Below, piece by piece: positions 1 through 9,657 of a DNA stretch of 43,383 nt; the first letter of the stretch is position 1; every line of letters starts with the position of its first letter. The translations under genes and the position numbers were made by a program. The notes beneath the pieces are model-generated. The model ran no database searches. It was not told where the DNA came from and worked only from the letters and a program-made list of their open reading frames with translations. This DNA is from Acidimicrobiaceae bacterium (GTDB taxonomy: Bacteria > Actinomycetota > Acidimicrobiia > Acidimicrobiales > Aldehydirespiratoraceae), in NCBI GenBank assembly GCA_028820455.1, contig JAPPJC010000066.1, positions 1 through 43,383 of the forward strand, written 5' to 3'.

Positions 1-1663
1 TGTCGATGGCCACGTACATGGCCTTGCCCCTGAATCCCCGGTTGACGAAATGGTGAACCAAATCCTCGGCGATCTCCTTGAGACGCTGGGGTCGGGTGAT
101 GAGCTCGTACTGACGGGAGAACCGTCGCGCTACCACCTGTTCCTGAGCCTCGTCCAACTCGGCTTCTTCCAATAGTTCCTCGAGTTCACTGTCGAAATCG
201 TCGTTGGTGAGCTGCAACTCGGGAATACGGTTCTCATAGTAGAGCGGAACGGTCGCCCCGTCGGCGATCGAATCCCGGAAGTTGTAGATCGACACGTAAT
301 CCCCGAACACCCGCCGTGTCTGCTCCTCCCCAACGATGAGAGGAGTACCGGTGAACCCCAAAAACGAAGCGTTAGGCAACGCCAGGTGCATGTTGGCGGC
401 CAGCGTGTCATACTGGGAGCGGTGGGCTTCGTCGGTGATGACCACGATATCATCACGATCAGACAATACCGGCATAGGCTGACCCTTCTCAGGTGGGATG
501 AACTTGTGGATCAGTGTGAACACGTAACGGTGATCCTGGCGCAACAACTCACGCAACTCAGACGACCTCTCAGCGTGAACCTTCTGACCGGAGGTGACAA
601 CACCAGAATCGGCGAACAGTTTGTAAAGCTGCTCATCGAGTTCTTTGCGGTCGGTGACCAGCACGAAAGTCCAGTTGCCGGGTTCTTTGTGCAGCACCTT
701 CTGCGTGAACCACAGCATCGACAGCGACTTACCCGAACCCTGCGTGTGCCAGAACACCCCGAGCTGACCCTCGTCCCGCTCCAGCTCCCGCAGTGCCTCC
801 AACGAACTGTTAACCCCAAGGAACTGGTGGTTCTTAGCGAGTGCCTTCACCAAACCACCGGGACGCTCAGTGAAAGCGACAAAATTCTCCGCCAAGTCGA
901 GTAGTCGATGCCGCTCACACGTTCCCCGTATCGTGGTCTCCAGCGACACCACACCCTGCTCACCCTCGGAGTTGATCCTCTTCCACTCGGCGAAGTGACC
1001 CCAAGGCGCGAACGTCGAACCAACCCTGCTGTCAGACCCGTTGGAGAGGACAACGAACGCGTTGAACCAGAACAAGTGCGGAATCGTATCACGATAATCC
1101 CGAAGGTTCGCGTCGTAAGCGTCTCGGATATTCTTATGCGAAACCTTAAACTCAATGAAAACCAACGGAATGCCATTAACGAACAAGACCACATCAGCCC
1201 GACGCCTATACATATCTCCGGCAATCCAAAACTGCGAAACAGCGAGCCAGTCATTCGCATCAGCCCGGTTCCAATCAATGAATCGGACCTTGATAGTCCG
1301 GCGTTTGCCGTCGCTGCCGGTGGTCTCAACCCTCACTCCCTCACGAAGCAGGATGTAGACCTCATGGTTTGCCCGTACCTGGCCCATTGCCGACCGATCC
1401 TCAACTAACTGGTTAACAGCCTCGTCCAAAGCCTCACCAGGAACACCAGGGTTCAGAACACGCAATGCATCACGAAGTCGATACCCCAACACCGGCTCAG
1501 CCTGCGAATCACGACCAAGCGTGCCCGCCGAACCAAAAACTTCTTCAAAGCCTGACGCCACCTCCCAACCCAACTGCTCTAGGAGCCGTAGCGCAGGTTG
1601 TTCAACCAACTCGTCCTCGGTCAGCCGCCCCGGCATCTCCAGTGTCATATCGCTATTATTCAT
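1..1663 (-). CDS. hsdR: Type I restriction enzyme R subunit (HsdR), 3' end outside window
   Basis: This open frame runs from an ATG at 1663 off the left edge, giving about 554 residues of a protein that is usually about 1,000. HsdR is the DNA-translocating and cleaving subunit of the type I restriction complex. The N-terminal nuclease region has the pattern RRADVVLFVNGIPLVFIEFK, which matches a PD-(D/E)xK site. It is followed by a superfamily 2 motor with Walker A (HTQGSGKS), motif II (ITDEAHRSQ) and motif III (GFTGTP). No frameshift is visible. A second in-frame ATG lies at 1648, and neither start has a clear ribosome site. The matching hsdM and hsdS lie 5-8 kb to the right on the same strand, separated by three unrelated genes. 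Whether the C-terminus is intact cannot be seen. Confidence 0.95.
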   Translation of the reverse strand, partial: MNNSDMTLEMPGRLTEDELVEQPALRLLEQLGWEVASGFEEVFGSAGTLGRDSQAEPVLGYRLRDALRVLNPGVPGEALDEAVNQLVEDRSAMGQVRANHEVYILLREGVRVETTGSDGKRRTIKVRFIDWNRADANDWLAVSQFWIAGDMYRRRADVVLFVNGIPLVFIEFKVSHKNIRDAYDANLRDYRDTIPHLFWFNAFVVLSNGSDSRVGSTFAPWGHFAEWKRINSEGEQGVVSLETTIRGTCERHRLLDLAENFVAFTERPGGLVKALAKNHQFLGVNSSLEALRELERDEGQLGVFWHTQGSGKSLSMLWFTQKVLHKEPGNWTFVLVTDRKELDEQLYKLFADSGVVTSGQKVHAERSSELRELLRQDHRYVFTLIHKFIPPEKGQPMPVLSDRDDIVVITDEAHRSQYDTLAANMHLALPNASFLGFTGTPLIVGEEQTRRVFGDYVSIYNFRDSIADGATVPLYYENRIPELQLTNDDFDSELEELLEEAELDEAQEQVVARRFSRQYELITRPQRLKEIAEDLVHHFVNRGFRGKAMYVAID

Positions 1664-1904
1664 CCAGACCAACGCTACACTTGAGAGAAATCATACTAAG
1701 GGGATTTTACCGTTAACTCGTCAAGTATTTCGCATCCGTGGTGCTGTTCATTTAGATGGTAGTCACCTTGAAGATTGCATTAAACAACGATCCGCAAGTC
1801 TTCAGGTTCCAGTCGGCTCGCACGCGAACCTCTAAATATTCTTCTAAAGCCCAAAAACATTAAACCAGCCAAACTACCTCCAACAACAACCCACCACACA
1901 ACAA

Positions 1905-4313
1905 CTACCACAATGGCAATATGTAAACACCCCAGCAGACGGGCTTGCCTGCAATGGTAAGCGCACACGTATGCTCGTCACCAGCAGTGATAGTTTTGTA
2001 GACGGTGTCGGAATCTGGCGGTGTAATCTGTCCGTGACTGTTGCTGCCCCAGCAAGCAGGTTTACCAGCAGTTGTCAACGCACACGTATGCCAGTGTCCG
2101 GCGATGATGGTCTTGTAAGTCGCATCAGTATCCGGCGGTGTAGCCTGTCCGACATATTTGGCACGATAACCACGAAAGTCACTATTGCTGCCCCAGCAGA
2201 CGGGCTTGCCTGCAATGGTAAGCGCACACGTATGCTCGCCGCCAGCGGTGATAGTGTCGTAGATGGCATCAGTGTCCGGAGGTGTAGCCTGTGAACTACC
2301 GTCGCTGCCCCAGCAGATGGGCTTGCCAGCAGTTGTCAACGCACATGTATGCTCGCCGCCAGCGGTGATCGTCTTATAGATGGCATCAGTGTCCGGTGGC
2401 CTGGCTTGTCCGCGACTGTTGTTGCCCCAGCAGACGGGCTTGCCAGCAGTTGTCAACGCACACGTATGCCAGCTACCGGCGATGATGGTCTTGTAAGTCG
2501 CATCAGTATCCGGCGGTGTAGCCTGCCCAGATGTGAGCATGTTATAAAAGTGGTTGTTGCTGCCCCAGCAGACGGGCTTGCTAGCGGTAGTGAGCGCACA
2601 CGTATGATAGGAACCGACGGTTATGATTTTGTAGATGGCTTCAGTGTCCGGTGGCTTGGCTTGTCCGCGACTGTTGTTGCCCCAGCAAACAGGTTTGCCA
2701 GCATCAGTCAACGCACACGTATGATAGGCACCGGCAGTGATAGTTTTGTAAGTCGCATCGGTATCCAGCGGTGTAGCCTGCGAACTACCGTTGCCGCCCC
2801 AACAGACGAGTTTATCAGCGACAGTCAACGCACATGTATGCTCGCCGCCAGCGGTGATCGTCTTATAGATGGCTTCAGTGTCCGGTGGCTTGGCTTGTCC
2901 GCGACTGTTGTTGCCCCAGCAAACAGGTTTGCCAGCATCAGTCAACGCACACGTATGATAGGCACCGGCAGTGATAGTTTTATAGACCGCGTCGGGATCA
3001 GGCAACACGGTCTGTCCGTGGTAAGAGCCACTACGGTCTCTGTTGCCACCCCAGCAAACAGGTTTGCCAGCAGCAGTCAACGCACACGTATGCCAGTGTC
3101 CGGCGGTGATGGTTTTATAGACCGCGTCGGGATCAGGCGGCGTAGCCTGCAAGAAGCGGTCGCTGCCCCAGCAGACGGGCTTGCCAGCAGTTGTCAACGC
3201 ACACGTATGCCAGCTACCGGCGGTGATGGTCTTGTAAGTCGCATCAGTATCCGGCGGTGTAGCTTCCCCAAAGGTGTTGCCACCCCAGCATACGGCTTTG
3301 CCAGCATTAGTCAACGCACACGTAGTATACCTGTAACCGGTGGTGATGGTCTTGTAAGTCGCATCAGTATCTGGAGGTGTAGTCTGCCCGCGACCGTTGT
3401 CGCCCCAACAGACGGGCTTGCCTGCGATGGTAAGCGCACACGTATGATATCGACCGGCGGTAATAGTTTTATAGACGGCATCAGTATCCAGTAGCCTGGC
3501 CTGCCCGCGACCGTTGTCGCCCCAACAGACGGCTTTACCAGCGATGGTAAGCGCACACGTATGCCCGCTACCGGCGGAGATGGTAGGTCTTGGTTGTGTT
3601 GGGGGATTTGGAGGTTCGGTATTTTGTGTGATATTGTAGTGTGCTCCGATGAGATATACCACCATTTGGGCTCTGGTAGCAGCTGTGTCGGATGTGGTTT
3701 CTTGGGTGTTAGGTGTTATGTTCAGTTGCGTTAGACATTGTGCAGCTTGTTGGAGTTCTTGCGCGGGTGTGACAACACAAGCACCGGGTGTGTGTTTGTT
3801 CAACATACGAACGATGAACCGCGTGATATGTGAAGTTGTGAGAATACCTTGAGGATCATAAGTGGTGGAAGTTTTGCCTTTGGTGATTCCCAGCTGATAC
3901 ACACAAGAAATCGCAGTGCTGGCCCATTCGGGTACGTCTGTGAAAGGATGCCCACCGTTAGGGCAACCCTGGGGTGTGATGATCTGATAAAGTCTTTCCA
4001 GGAATACTGCCATTTGTGCGCGTGTGACATTCCCAAAAGGTTGAAAGGTGCCGTCTTTTTTACCTTGAGTGAGCCTTAGTGCTTTAGCACATAGGATGTA
4101 TTGAGCACCATACGTGTTTTCATCAATGTCGGAGAATTGTACAACCGAACCAGTGTCGCACAACTGCTGACCTGTTGTGCGGGAGTTCGCTGATGCGGTA
4201 TCGACAGAATGGAAAATCTTTAGAACAGGCACAAGTAAAACTACAATAAAAGCAAAAACCGAAGCGAAGATCAAAACACTGTCAGAATTACTTCGGGGTT
4301 GGAGATCACGCAC
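1905..4313 (-). CDS. Membrane-anchored or secreted SLH / RCC1-repeat protein
   Basis: An 802-residue protein starting at GTG. Residues 13-33 form one hydrophobic segment (signal anchor or uncleaved signal). Residues about 57-230 resemble three SLH-like modules (FSDIDENTYGAQYI, FTDVPEWAS and a degenerate third), each with a TRAQM- or TRF-type motif. Residues 246-802 are about 14 copies of a 36-48 residue RCC1-like repeat built around HTCAL, AGKPVCWG and a Y-K-T-I-T end. RCC1 repeats fold as beta-propeller blades and two sevens would fit 14 copies, which is inference. Repeat 14 ends abruptly after CWGVYILPLW, so the C-terminus may be cut. It separates hsdR from the rest of the restriction locus and is probably a surface protein unrelated to restriction. 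Confidence 0.85.
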   Translation of the reverse strand: MRDLQPRSNSDSVLIFASVFAFIVVLLVPVLKIFHSVDTASANSRTTGQQLCDTGSVVQFSDIDENTYGAQYILCAKALRLTQGKKDGTFQPFGNVTRAQMAVFLERLYQIITPQGCPNGGHPFTDVPEWASTAISCVYQLGITKGKTSTTYDPQGILTTSHITRFIVRMLNKHTPGACVVTPAQELQQAAQCLTQLNITPNTQETTSDTAATRAQMVVYLIGAHYNITQNTEPPNPPTQPRPTISAGSGHTCALTIAGKAVCWGDNGRGQARLLDTDAVYKTITAGRYHTCALTIAGKPVCWGDNGRGQTTPPDTDATYKTITTGYRYTTCALTNAGKAVCWGGNTFGEATPPDTDATYKTITAGSWHTCALTTAGKPVCWGSDRFLQATPPDPDAVYKTITAGHWHTCALTAAGKPVCWGGNRDRSGSYHGQTVLPDPDAVYKTITAGAYHTCALTDAGKPVCWGNNSRGQAKPPDTEAIYKTITAGGEHTCALTVADKLVCWGGNGSSQATPLDTDATYKTITAGAYHTCALTDAGKPVCWGNNSRGQAKPPDTEAIYKIITVGSYHTCALTTASKPVCWGSNNHFYNMLTSGQATPPDTDATYKTIIAGSWHTCALTTAGKPVCWGNNSRGQARPPDTDAIYKTITAGGEHTCALTTAGKPICWGSDGSSQATPPDTDAIYDTITAGGEHTCALTIAGKPVCWGSNSDFRGYRAKYVGQATPPDTDATYKTIIAGHWHTCALTTAGKPACWGSNSHGQITPPDSDTVYKTITAGDEHTCALTIAGKPVCWGVYILPLW
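1908..3578 (-). repeat. DNA repeat array encoding the RCC1-like blades
   Basis: About 14 tandem units of roughly 117 bp inside the SLH/RCC1 gene. Some units carry in-frame insertions that lengthen the loop before the GQ(A/T) motif. Two stretches, 2632-2747 and 2866-2981, are identical over 116 bp at an offset of 234 bp (two units). This indicates recent unequal recombination or gene conversion within the array. Confidence 0.9.
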
Positions 4314-4640
4314 GACGATGTGTGCTCAGATTTTCATAGCACGCACAGCCTGAATGGTACGTACAAGCCAACGGGTGCGTCCTCCCTGAGGGATGCATTT
4401 TCTCTTTCTTTGTCTGTTCTAGTTCAAAGTTCGGACACAATCACAAGCTCGCAGCGACACAGCAAAAACTTACCAAGAGAACCGCTTGAAGCGAAGCATA
4501 TTTGTGCGTATCAGTTCTTAACTATACCAACATAACGAATTCTTATACAACGCAACACACGCGCTTAAGCCTGGCAATCATTAGAAAAGTAGCGACTCTC
4601 TACGCTGACTCCTAACAACGATTGGCTATAAAATACAGAT
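4314..4640. other. AT-rich intergenic stretch between divergent genes
   Basis: No convincing gene. This is the head-to-head interval between the SLH/RCC1 gene (minus) and the ATPase/RloB pair (plus), so it should hold the promoter of the former. I could not assign a firm -35/-10 pair for the minus strand. Confidence 0.5.
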
Positions 4641-4645
4641 AAATA

Positions 4646-4706
4646 TGGATTTTTGCATATTCTATGCGTATAATACGCTTAGCTTGCATATTTTGAACAT
4701 TGGAGG
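4646..4706 (+). promoter_or_regulatory. Promoter with palindromic -10 region and ribosome site for the ATPase/RloB operon
   Basis: A TATAAT -10 box (4669-4674) sits inside a perfect 13-bp palindrome, GCGTATAATACGC (4666-4678). A weak -35 candidate, TGGATT, lies 17 bp upstream. The GGAGG ribosome site at 4702-4706 is correctly spaced for the ATG at 4712 and decides that start over the in-frame TTG at 4700. A repressor binding the palindrome would occlude the -10 box, which is inference. Confidence 0.6.
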
Positions 4707-4711
4707 ATTCT

Positions 4712-6034
4712 ATGCTGTTGAGATTCGAGGTCGGTAATCACCGTTCAATATCCGAGCCGGTTGAATTGTCGATGATTGCCATGGACAAGGATCGGGAGGC
4801 CGCTCGTAAACTTGAAGGGGTCGATGAGAAGGTGCTCACCGTAGCTGCTGTCTATGGTGCCAACGGTTCTGGTAAAACCAACCTGATCGACGGTCTGGCT
4901 TGGATGGAGCATGCTTTGATTAGCTCCCTTCGCATGTGGGAGGATTCTATTCCGAATGACCCGTTCAGCTTTGGTTCGGGACCCTCGGAATACTCTAGCT
5001 TCGGGGTCGACCTCGTGGTCGATGGTGTTCGGTATCGCTACGAACTGAAGTTGGACGGTTCAGCTGTCCGTTTTGAGGCACTCTATAGTTACCCCCAGCG
5101 GAGACGACGCACAGTGTTCAAACGTAACGGCAATGACCTGAGTTTCAGACGGGGTACGCGTCTCACAGGTGGTGGACGCGAACTCATCACGAACACGACT
5201 TTGGTTATGTCAGTTGCTGGACGTCTCACCGATGAGATCAAACGGGTGGCACGCTACCTGCGTGATATCCGTTTCGTGAACGTATGGCCTCGGGCTTTCA
5301 TACCGAACCGTGCGCTCATACATCGGCGTCACATTCGTTGGAGGGCACGTCCTGACTGGGATGACTACCTGATGGACGTGTTCGACGAACAAACCCCACC
5401 AGACACACTAAGAGAAGAGGAAACAGGCGGCTCGGATTGGCGGAAAAGCTATTTAGCCCGTCAGCAACACCGGTCCTTGGCGTTGGCAATGTTGAAATTC
5501 GCCGATTTCGGAGTGCAGGATGTGGAGGTAGTTGACGATGTCACAGCCGACGGTGGAGGTCCTCGTAGATTGCGTCTACTGCACAATGTGGCAGGCGATT
5601 CGCTGCCACTTGAGTTGGGGCAAGAATCCGATGGAACACTCACATGGCTGAGTTTGATGCCCGATCTGATGACGGTGCTAAGAAATGGTGGGGTGCTGGT
5701 TGTTGATGAACTTGATTCCAGCCTTCATACAGTGATATCAGGCAAACTGATTGAGATGTTTCAAGACCCCGAGACCAACCGTAACGGTGCTCAGATCATC
5801 TTCACCACCCATGACACCAGCCTGCTGGGATGCCTGAACCGTGACGAGGTGTGGCTTACTTCCAAACGCTCGGACAGCAGTACTGAGCTGATACCACTAT
5901 CGGATTTTCGTGGTGATCGTGTCAGGCGTTCCACCAATCTTGAGCGCGGCTATCTCGAAGGTCGCTTCGGTGGCGTACCGGTTGTCGATCAGCACATGGT
6001 ACGTGAAGCTTTAGGCCTCACAACTCCGAACTGA
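4712..6034 (+). CDS. RloA-like AAA/ABC-type ATPase
   Basis: A 440-residue P-loop ATPase of the SMC/ABC-like AAA_15/AAA_21 group. Walker A is GANGSGKT (residues 49-56). Walker B with its D-loop neighbourhood is GGVLVVDELDSSLHT near residue 335, followed by a switch histidine in IFTTHD. The N-terminus (MLLRFEVGNHRSI) is typical of these proteins, which begin with a strand leading to the P-loop. It lies 3 bases upstream of an RloB gene. This ATPase-RloB pairing is known from restriction-linked loci (rloA/rloB in Campylobacter) and is generally thought to act in phage defence. Transcription opposes hsdM-hsdS. The family call is strong, but the precise role is not known. Confidence 0.88.
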   Translation: MLLRFEVGNHRSISEPVELSMIAMDKDREAARKLEGVDEKVLTVAAVYGANGSGKTNLIDGLAWMEHALISSLRMWEDSIPNDPFSFGSGPSEYSSFGVDLVVDGVRYRYELKLDGSAVRFEALYSYPQRRRRTVFKRNGNDLSFRRGTRLTGGGRELITNTTLVMSVAGRLTDEIKRVARYLRDIRFVNVWPRAFIPNRALIHRRHIRWRARPDWDDYLMDVFDEQTPPDTLREEETGGSDWRKSYLARQQHRSLALAMLKFADFGVQDVEVVDDVTADGGGPRRLRLLHNVAGDSLPLELGQESDGTLTWLSLMPDLMTVLRNGGVLVVDELDSSLHTVISGKLIEMFQDPETNRNGAQIIFTTHDTSLLGCLNRDEVWLTSKRSDSSTELIPLSDFRGDRVRRSTNLERGYLEGRFGGVPVVDQHMVREALGLTTPN

Positions 6035-6037
6035 ACT

Positions 6038-6679
6038 ATGATTTCAAGAGATCGGCGGCATCCGAGACCTTTACGCCGTCGCCCTCCGAAACTTGACGAG
6101 AAGAAACGCTTTGTAATATTTTGTGAAGGCAAGGTAACCGAGCCTCAATACCTCAACGCGCTCGCCCGTTTGCCGGAAGTGCGCAAAACGACCTCATTAG
6201 ACATTCGTGGACAGGGTTTTGACCCGAAACGATTGGTCAAAGAGTTGCGAGACTTCCGCAAAGAAGACCAGCCGCAACGCAAAGCTCAAGAGCAAACCAA
6301 CACGCAGTACTGGTGTGTGTTTGATGTTGAAGCACCCATCTTTCACACCAGGTTAAATGATGCAATTCAGATGGCCCGCGACAACGGTATCCATTTAGCC
6401 GTATCCAATCCGTGCTTTGAACTCTGGCTTATACTCCATGACATTGATCACAAACGTTGGCTTACTAACGCAGAATCTCGGAAAATACTCCGTAACTACG
6501 ACGATTCCGAAGGCAAGTCACTACCAACAGAGGCTTACATACAAAGGAGGCAACAAGCCGTAACCCGAGCTCGAGAACTAGACAAAATGCATGATCAAGC
6601 GGGACGAGATCTACCTTATAACAATCCATCCTCAGGAATGTTCAAACTACTTGATGCGGTCTTCCAAACGTCAGATTGA
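6038..6679 (+). CDS. rloB: RloB family protein
   Basis: A 213-residue protein with the RloB hallmarks: a basic N-terminus, then FVIFCEGKVTEPQYL (residues about 25-39), VFDVEAP (near 90) and SNPCFELWLILHD (near 125). The CEG-x-TE and D-x-(D/E) patterns resemble the acidic metal sites of TOPRIM nucleases, so a nuclease role with the upstream ATPase is likely but inferred. The second acidic motif reads FDVEA rather than the commoner FDxDE, so one acidic position is conservatively changed. It starts 3 bases after the ATPase stop, so the two are almost certainly co-translated. The 3' end converges on hsdS. Confidence 0.88.
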   Translation: MISRDRRHPRPLRRRPPKLDEKKRFVIFCEGKVTEPQYLNALARLPEVRKTTSLDIRGQGFDPKRLVKELRDFRKEDQPQRKAQEQTNTQYWCVFDVEAPIFHTRLNDAIQMARDNGIHLAVSNPCFELWLILHDIDHKRWLTNAESRKILRNYDDSEGKSLPTEAYIQRRQQAVTRARELDKMHDQAGRDLPYNNPSSGMFKLLDAVFQTSD

Positions 6680-6788
6680 ACTACGCAGACTCACGTAATC
6701 ACCCTGAGTCATACCACTAGCACATCCCAGACCAGCACCGCCCGTTGGAAAATCCGAACTCATCAGAGAGTCACTAGGTCACACTCGC

Positions 6789-8084
6789 TCAGCCAACTCT
6801 GGTGTCATATCCCAATGTCTCAAGCTGTAAATCCAGATCCGAAACATCCAACTCTCCCGACACCAGCCGCGGGAGCAGCAAATCACGAGCCTCTTGCAGA
6901 ATCTGGTTCTGCTGAATAAAATTGTCGACCAGCCTCAAGAACGGTCGAACCTGTTCTGAGTATCTCTGCACGATTTCTGCTTGTGGATTCACAACAGGCA
7001 TATTCATAACATCTGTGGGCTTTACACGCTGATGACTAGTCGAAGTTCCTCCGGCTGTGGACACCAAACGATTAACAAATTCGGTAGAAGTCGCAAGGCT
7101 ATAGACAAAAGTGAGTGTCCATTTGACAGGGTTTGCTAGTACAAGAAACTCAGTTGATGCAACAGCTTGTCGATCAGTTTCAGAACGATCCACACGCCAA
7201 ACCCTTGGAAACCGCGGGTTGAGCTTAGAAATCATCACACTCTCGTCGAACAAGAGATACTTACTGCTCTTGATTTCAGCACCACGTTCAAGTGACGGAA
7301 GTTTTCGAGCATCAAAAGCCGGGATTGAATAGTGGTCGAACTCTTCATCAGCATACTCAAACGGTTTGAAGTTAAACCGCTGAAGCTCAAGTTCATCGGC
7401 TAAGCAAGTCTGACCCCAACCCTTGGGGATTGGACCGAAGTCAGAGTTGACTAGTTCAACGTCCTCGTGTCCAGGGTACCGGAAGTGCACAAACCATTCC
7501 CGATACAGCAACCGAGCCATCTCTTCCAAAATTTCAATCCGCCGCCGGTTGTTTTCGATGAGTCGTTCATAGACATCTAGAAGATCTGCAATCCGACGCT
7601 GATATTCAAGAGGAGGTAAGGAGATAATAAAATTTTTGACGTCAGACTTAGTAAGGGCCTCCCGGGTGGCACCTGATCCAGCAATGGCTAACAATTTGCC
7701 CTTGTACGGACCCGCGAGGGCTCGAGCAAGCCATCGTGCATCACCAAAAGATGGGTCTGTACGCAAGATCATCACATGCTGATTGACGCGTCCACCAACG
7801 GCTGAACTTGTAGCAAGGCAACATCTCGCGACAGATGCTCCTGTGATATTCAACAGTATGTCGTTATGTATAATCTGGACCCGATCCAACATGCCAGCCT
7901 GAGCTTCGTCGATAAATGCGAGGTCTTTCTGCTCAAAGCATAGATCATGGACGTTCATTGAACGAACTAAAGGCACACCAAACATCTTGTACGAGTTTTT
8001 CCCTCCACGTGGCGTCGCTCCGCTCCCGTAGAAGGTCAGCAACTCGCTAAGTCTGACCCGAGGCCAACAAGGCACGTCAGTCAT
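6789..8084 (-). CDS. hsdS: Type I restriction specificity subunit (HsdS)
   Basis: A 431-residue specificity subunit with two target-recognition domains. The first half opens with WPRVRLSELLTFYGSGATPR, and a conserved helix (ENNRRRIEILEEMARLLYRE) lies mid-protein as the first spacer. The second half ends with another long-helix segment (IQQNQILQEARDLLLPRLVS). It sets the DNA sequence bound by the HsdM2S methylase and by HsdR. The ATG at 8084 overlaps the end of hsdM by 8 bases, and a TTG two codons upstream is less likely. Both halves look intact. No inverted repeats or spare recognition domains for phase variation were seen nearby. Confidence 0.92.
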   Translation of the reverse strand: MTDVPCWPRVRLSELLTFYGSGATPRGGKNSYKMFGVPLVRSMNVHDLCFEQKDLAFIDEAQAGMLDRVQIIHNDILLNITGASVARCCLATSSAVGGRVNQHVMILRTDPSFGDARWLARALAGPYKGKLLAIAGSGATREALTKSDVKNFIISLPPLEYQRRIADLLDVYERLIENNRRRIEILEEMARLLYREWFVHFRYPGHEDVELVNSDFGPIPKGWGQTCLADELELQRFNFKPFEYADEEFDHYSIPAFDARKLPSLERGAEIKSSKYLLFDESVMISKLNPRFPRVWRVDRSETDRQAVASTEFLVLANPVKWTLTFVYSLATSTEFVNRLVSTAGGTSTSHQRVKPTDVMNMPVVNPQAEIVQRYSEQVRPFLRLVDNFIQQNQILQEARDLLLPRLVSGELDVSDLDLQLETLGYDTRVG

Positions 8085-9624
8085 TTGCAAGAATCGTCTT
8101 GCCGATCTTGGACACCTGTGTGACTAATCCGGCTGCTGCTTCGCTTAGTTCGTCAAATTCTTGGTGCAATTCTCTGAACGAGACAACGAAAGCCCCTTCA
8201 TCTAGCTGAGTGAAGGCAACATCAACGTAGCGTCCAGGATTGAGGCTCCAGCCCTGTTCCTCAATCTGTTCAATAGTCGCGACAGCGCACAGGCTGGCAA
8301 CGTCGGTGTAAATCCCGTCGGGAAGAACCTCGCTGAGCATCTCTTCACTTCCCGCGTTGAACTCGGGTTCTTCTCCTCGCCACAAGCGGACGATGTTGGC
8401 GAGGAACTCAATTTGCTGTGGTGTCCAGTCGCGGTGAGCTCGGTCGATCTGGTTGTAGACCTCACGAGCGTCGATGAAAAGAACCTGATCGACTCGGTCG
8501 GTGTGTTTCTTACCACGATCGAGAAACCACAACGTTACAGGCAGGGTGACCGTGTAGAACATGTTCGTACCCACGGCGATAACCACGTCCACACTGCTGT
8601 CTTCGATCAGTTTGCGACGGATTTCAAGTTCACTGCCTCGTGCGTCCGAAGCGGAGTTAGCCATGACGAATCCCGCCCGCCCTGTGTCGCAGAGCGTGGA
8701 GTAGAAGACCTGAATCCACAGGTAGTTGCCGTTGTCAGTTTTCGGCAAGCCGAACGGGAACCTGGCGTCGCCTTCTAGTTTGGTTTTGTCGATCTTGTCG
8801 ACATTGAACGGAGGATTGGCCATAACGAAATCAAACACGCCCACAGAATCGTGGAGGTCCTCGTAATAGGTGTTGCCTTCTCTGATATCGCCGTCCAAAC
8901 CGTGAACGGCTAGGTTCATCTTGGCAAGACGGACGGTGTCGCCGGTTTTCTCCTGCCCGTAAATCGACAACTCCCGGCTGGGATCGCTGCGGTGGCGTTC
9001 AACGAAGTGGGCCGACTGCACGAACATGCCACCTGAACCGCAAGCAGGGTCGTAGATCTTGCCGTGGAAGGGTTCCAGTATTTCTACGATGAGCCGCACA
9101 ATCGAGGTGGGAGTGAAGAACTCGCCACCCTTGCGTCCTTCCGAGAAAGCGAACTTGCCGAGAAAGTACTCATAGATCAGCCCGAACCCGTCGCCCTCAA
9201 TCGCATCCGGCAGAGCCTGCAGAAGTCGCAGCAGCTCACCTAGGATGTCGTCGGGGATGCGGGAATAATCCCTAGGCAGGACACCCTTAAGGTCGGAATT
9301 GAAGTCCTCAATGCCACTCATGGCCTGGTTGACGGCCTTGCCGATGTCAGCGTCCTCGGGCAAGTCGAGCAGCGTCTCGAACCGGGACCCCTCGGGCAGG
9401 TACAGTGCTCCCGCAGCCCGATAGTCGTCGGGCCCGATCCGACGACGAGCCGAACCCACGCCCACAGCCTCAGCAGCCTGAGCGAACCTCTCGTCAGCGT
9501 ACCTCAGAAAGATCAGTCCCAGCACTGGAGATGCATACTCCGACGCTTTCAACCCAGAGTTAGCTCTCAGTTGGTCGGCCACTGTCCAAAGTTTGCTTTG
9601 TAGCTCGCCAAGATCCGTTGTCAC
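8077..9624 (-). CDS. hsdM: Type I restriction DNA methyltransferase subunit (HsdM)
   Basis: A 515-residue N6-adenine methyltransferase with an N-terminal helical domain (residues about 5-130). It has AdoMet-binding motif I (YDPACGSGGMF, near 190) and catalytic motif IV (NPPFNVD, near 265). Length and order fit the family. It starts with GTG at 9624, preceded by a purine-rich AAGGAAAGGACAGGC region. It is translationally coupled to hsdS, and together with HsdR it would form a complete restriction-modification set. No disruption is visible. Confidence 0.95.
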   Translation of the reverse strand: MTTDLGELQSKLWTVADQLRANSGLKASEYASPVLGLIFLRYADERFAQAAEAVGVGSARRRIGPDDYRAAGALYLPEGSRFETLLDLPEDADIGKAVNQAMSGIEDFNSDLKGVLPRDYSRIPDDILGELLRLLQALPDAIEGDGFGLIYEYFLGKFAFSEGRKGGEFFTPTSIVRLIVEILEPFHGKIYDPACGSGGMFVQSAHFVERHRSDPSRELSIYGQEKTGDTVRLAKMNLAVHGLDGDIREGNTYYEDLHDSVGVFDFVMANPPFNVDKIDKTKLEGDARFPFGLPKTDNGNYLWIQVFYSTLCDTGRAGFVMANSASDARGSELEIRRKLIEDSSVDVVIAVGTNMFYTVTLPVTLWFLDRGKKHTDRVDQVLFIDAREVYNQIDRAHRDWTPQQIEFLANIVRLWRGEEPEFNAGSEEMLSEVLPDGIYTDVASLCAVATIEQIEEQGWSLNPGRYVDVAFTQLDEGAFVVSFRELHQEFDELSEAAAGLVTQVSKIGKTILAND

Positions 9625-9657
9625 GCCTGTCCTTTCCTTTTAGCCTTAGTCGCTTCT

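Noticed and set aside
130-1329. Several closed minus-strand frames within the first 1.4 kb
   Set aside because: They are Ser/Arg-rich out-of-phase shadows of the hsdR frame, which runs unbroken through the region.
2349-3494. A 381-codon plus-strand frame opposite the RCC1 repeats
   Set aside because: Its repetitiveness simply mirrors the antisense RCC1 array, and it has no ribosome site.
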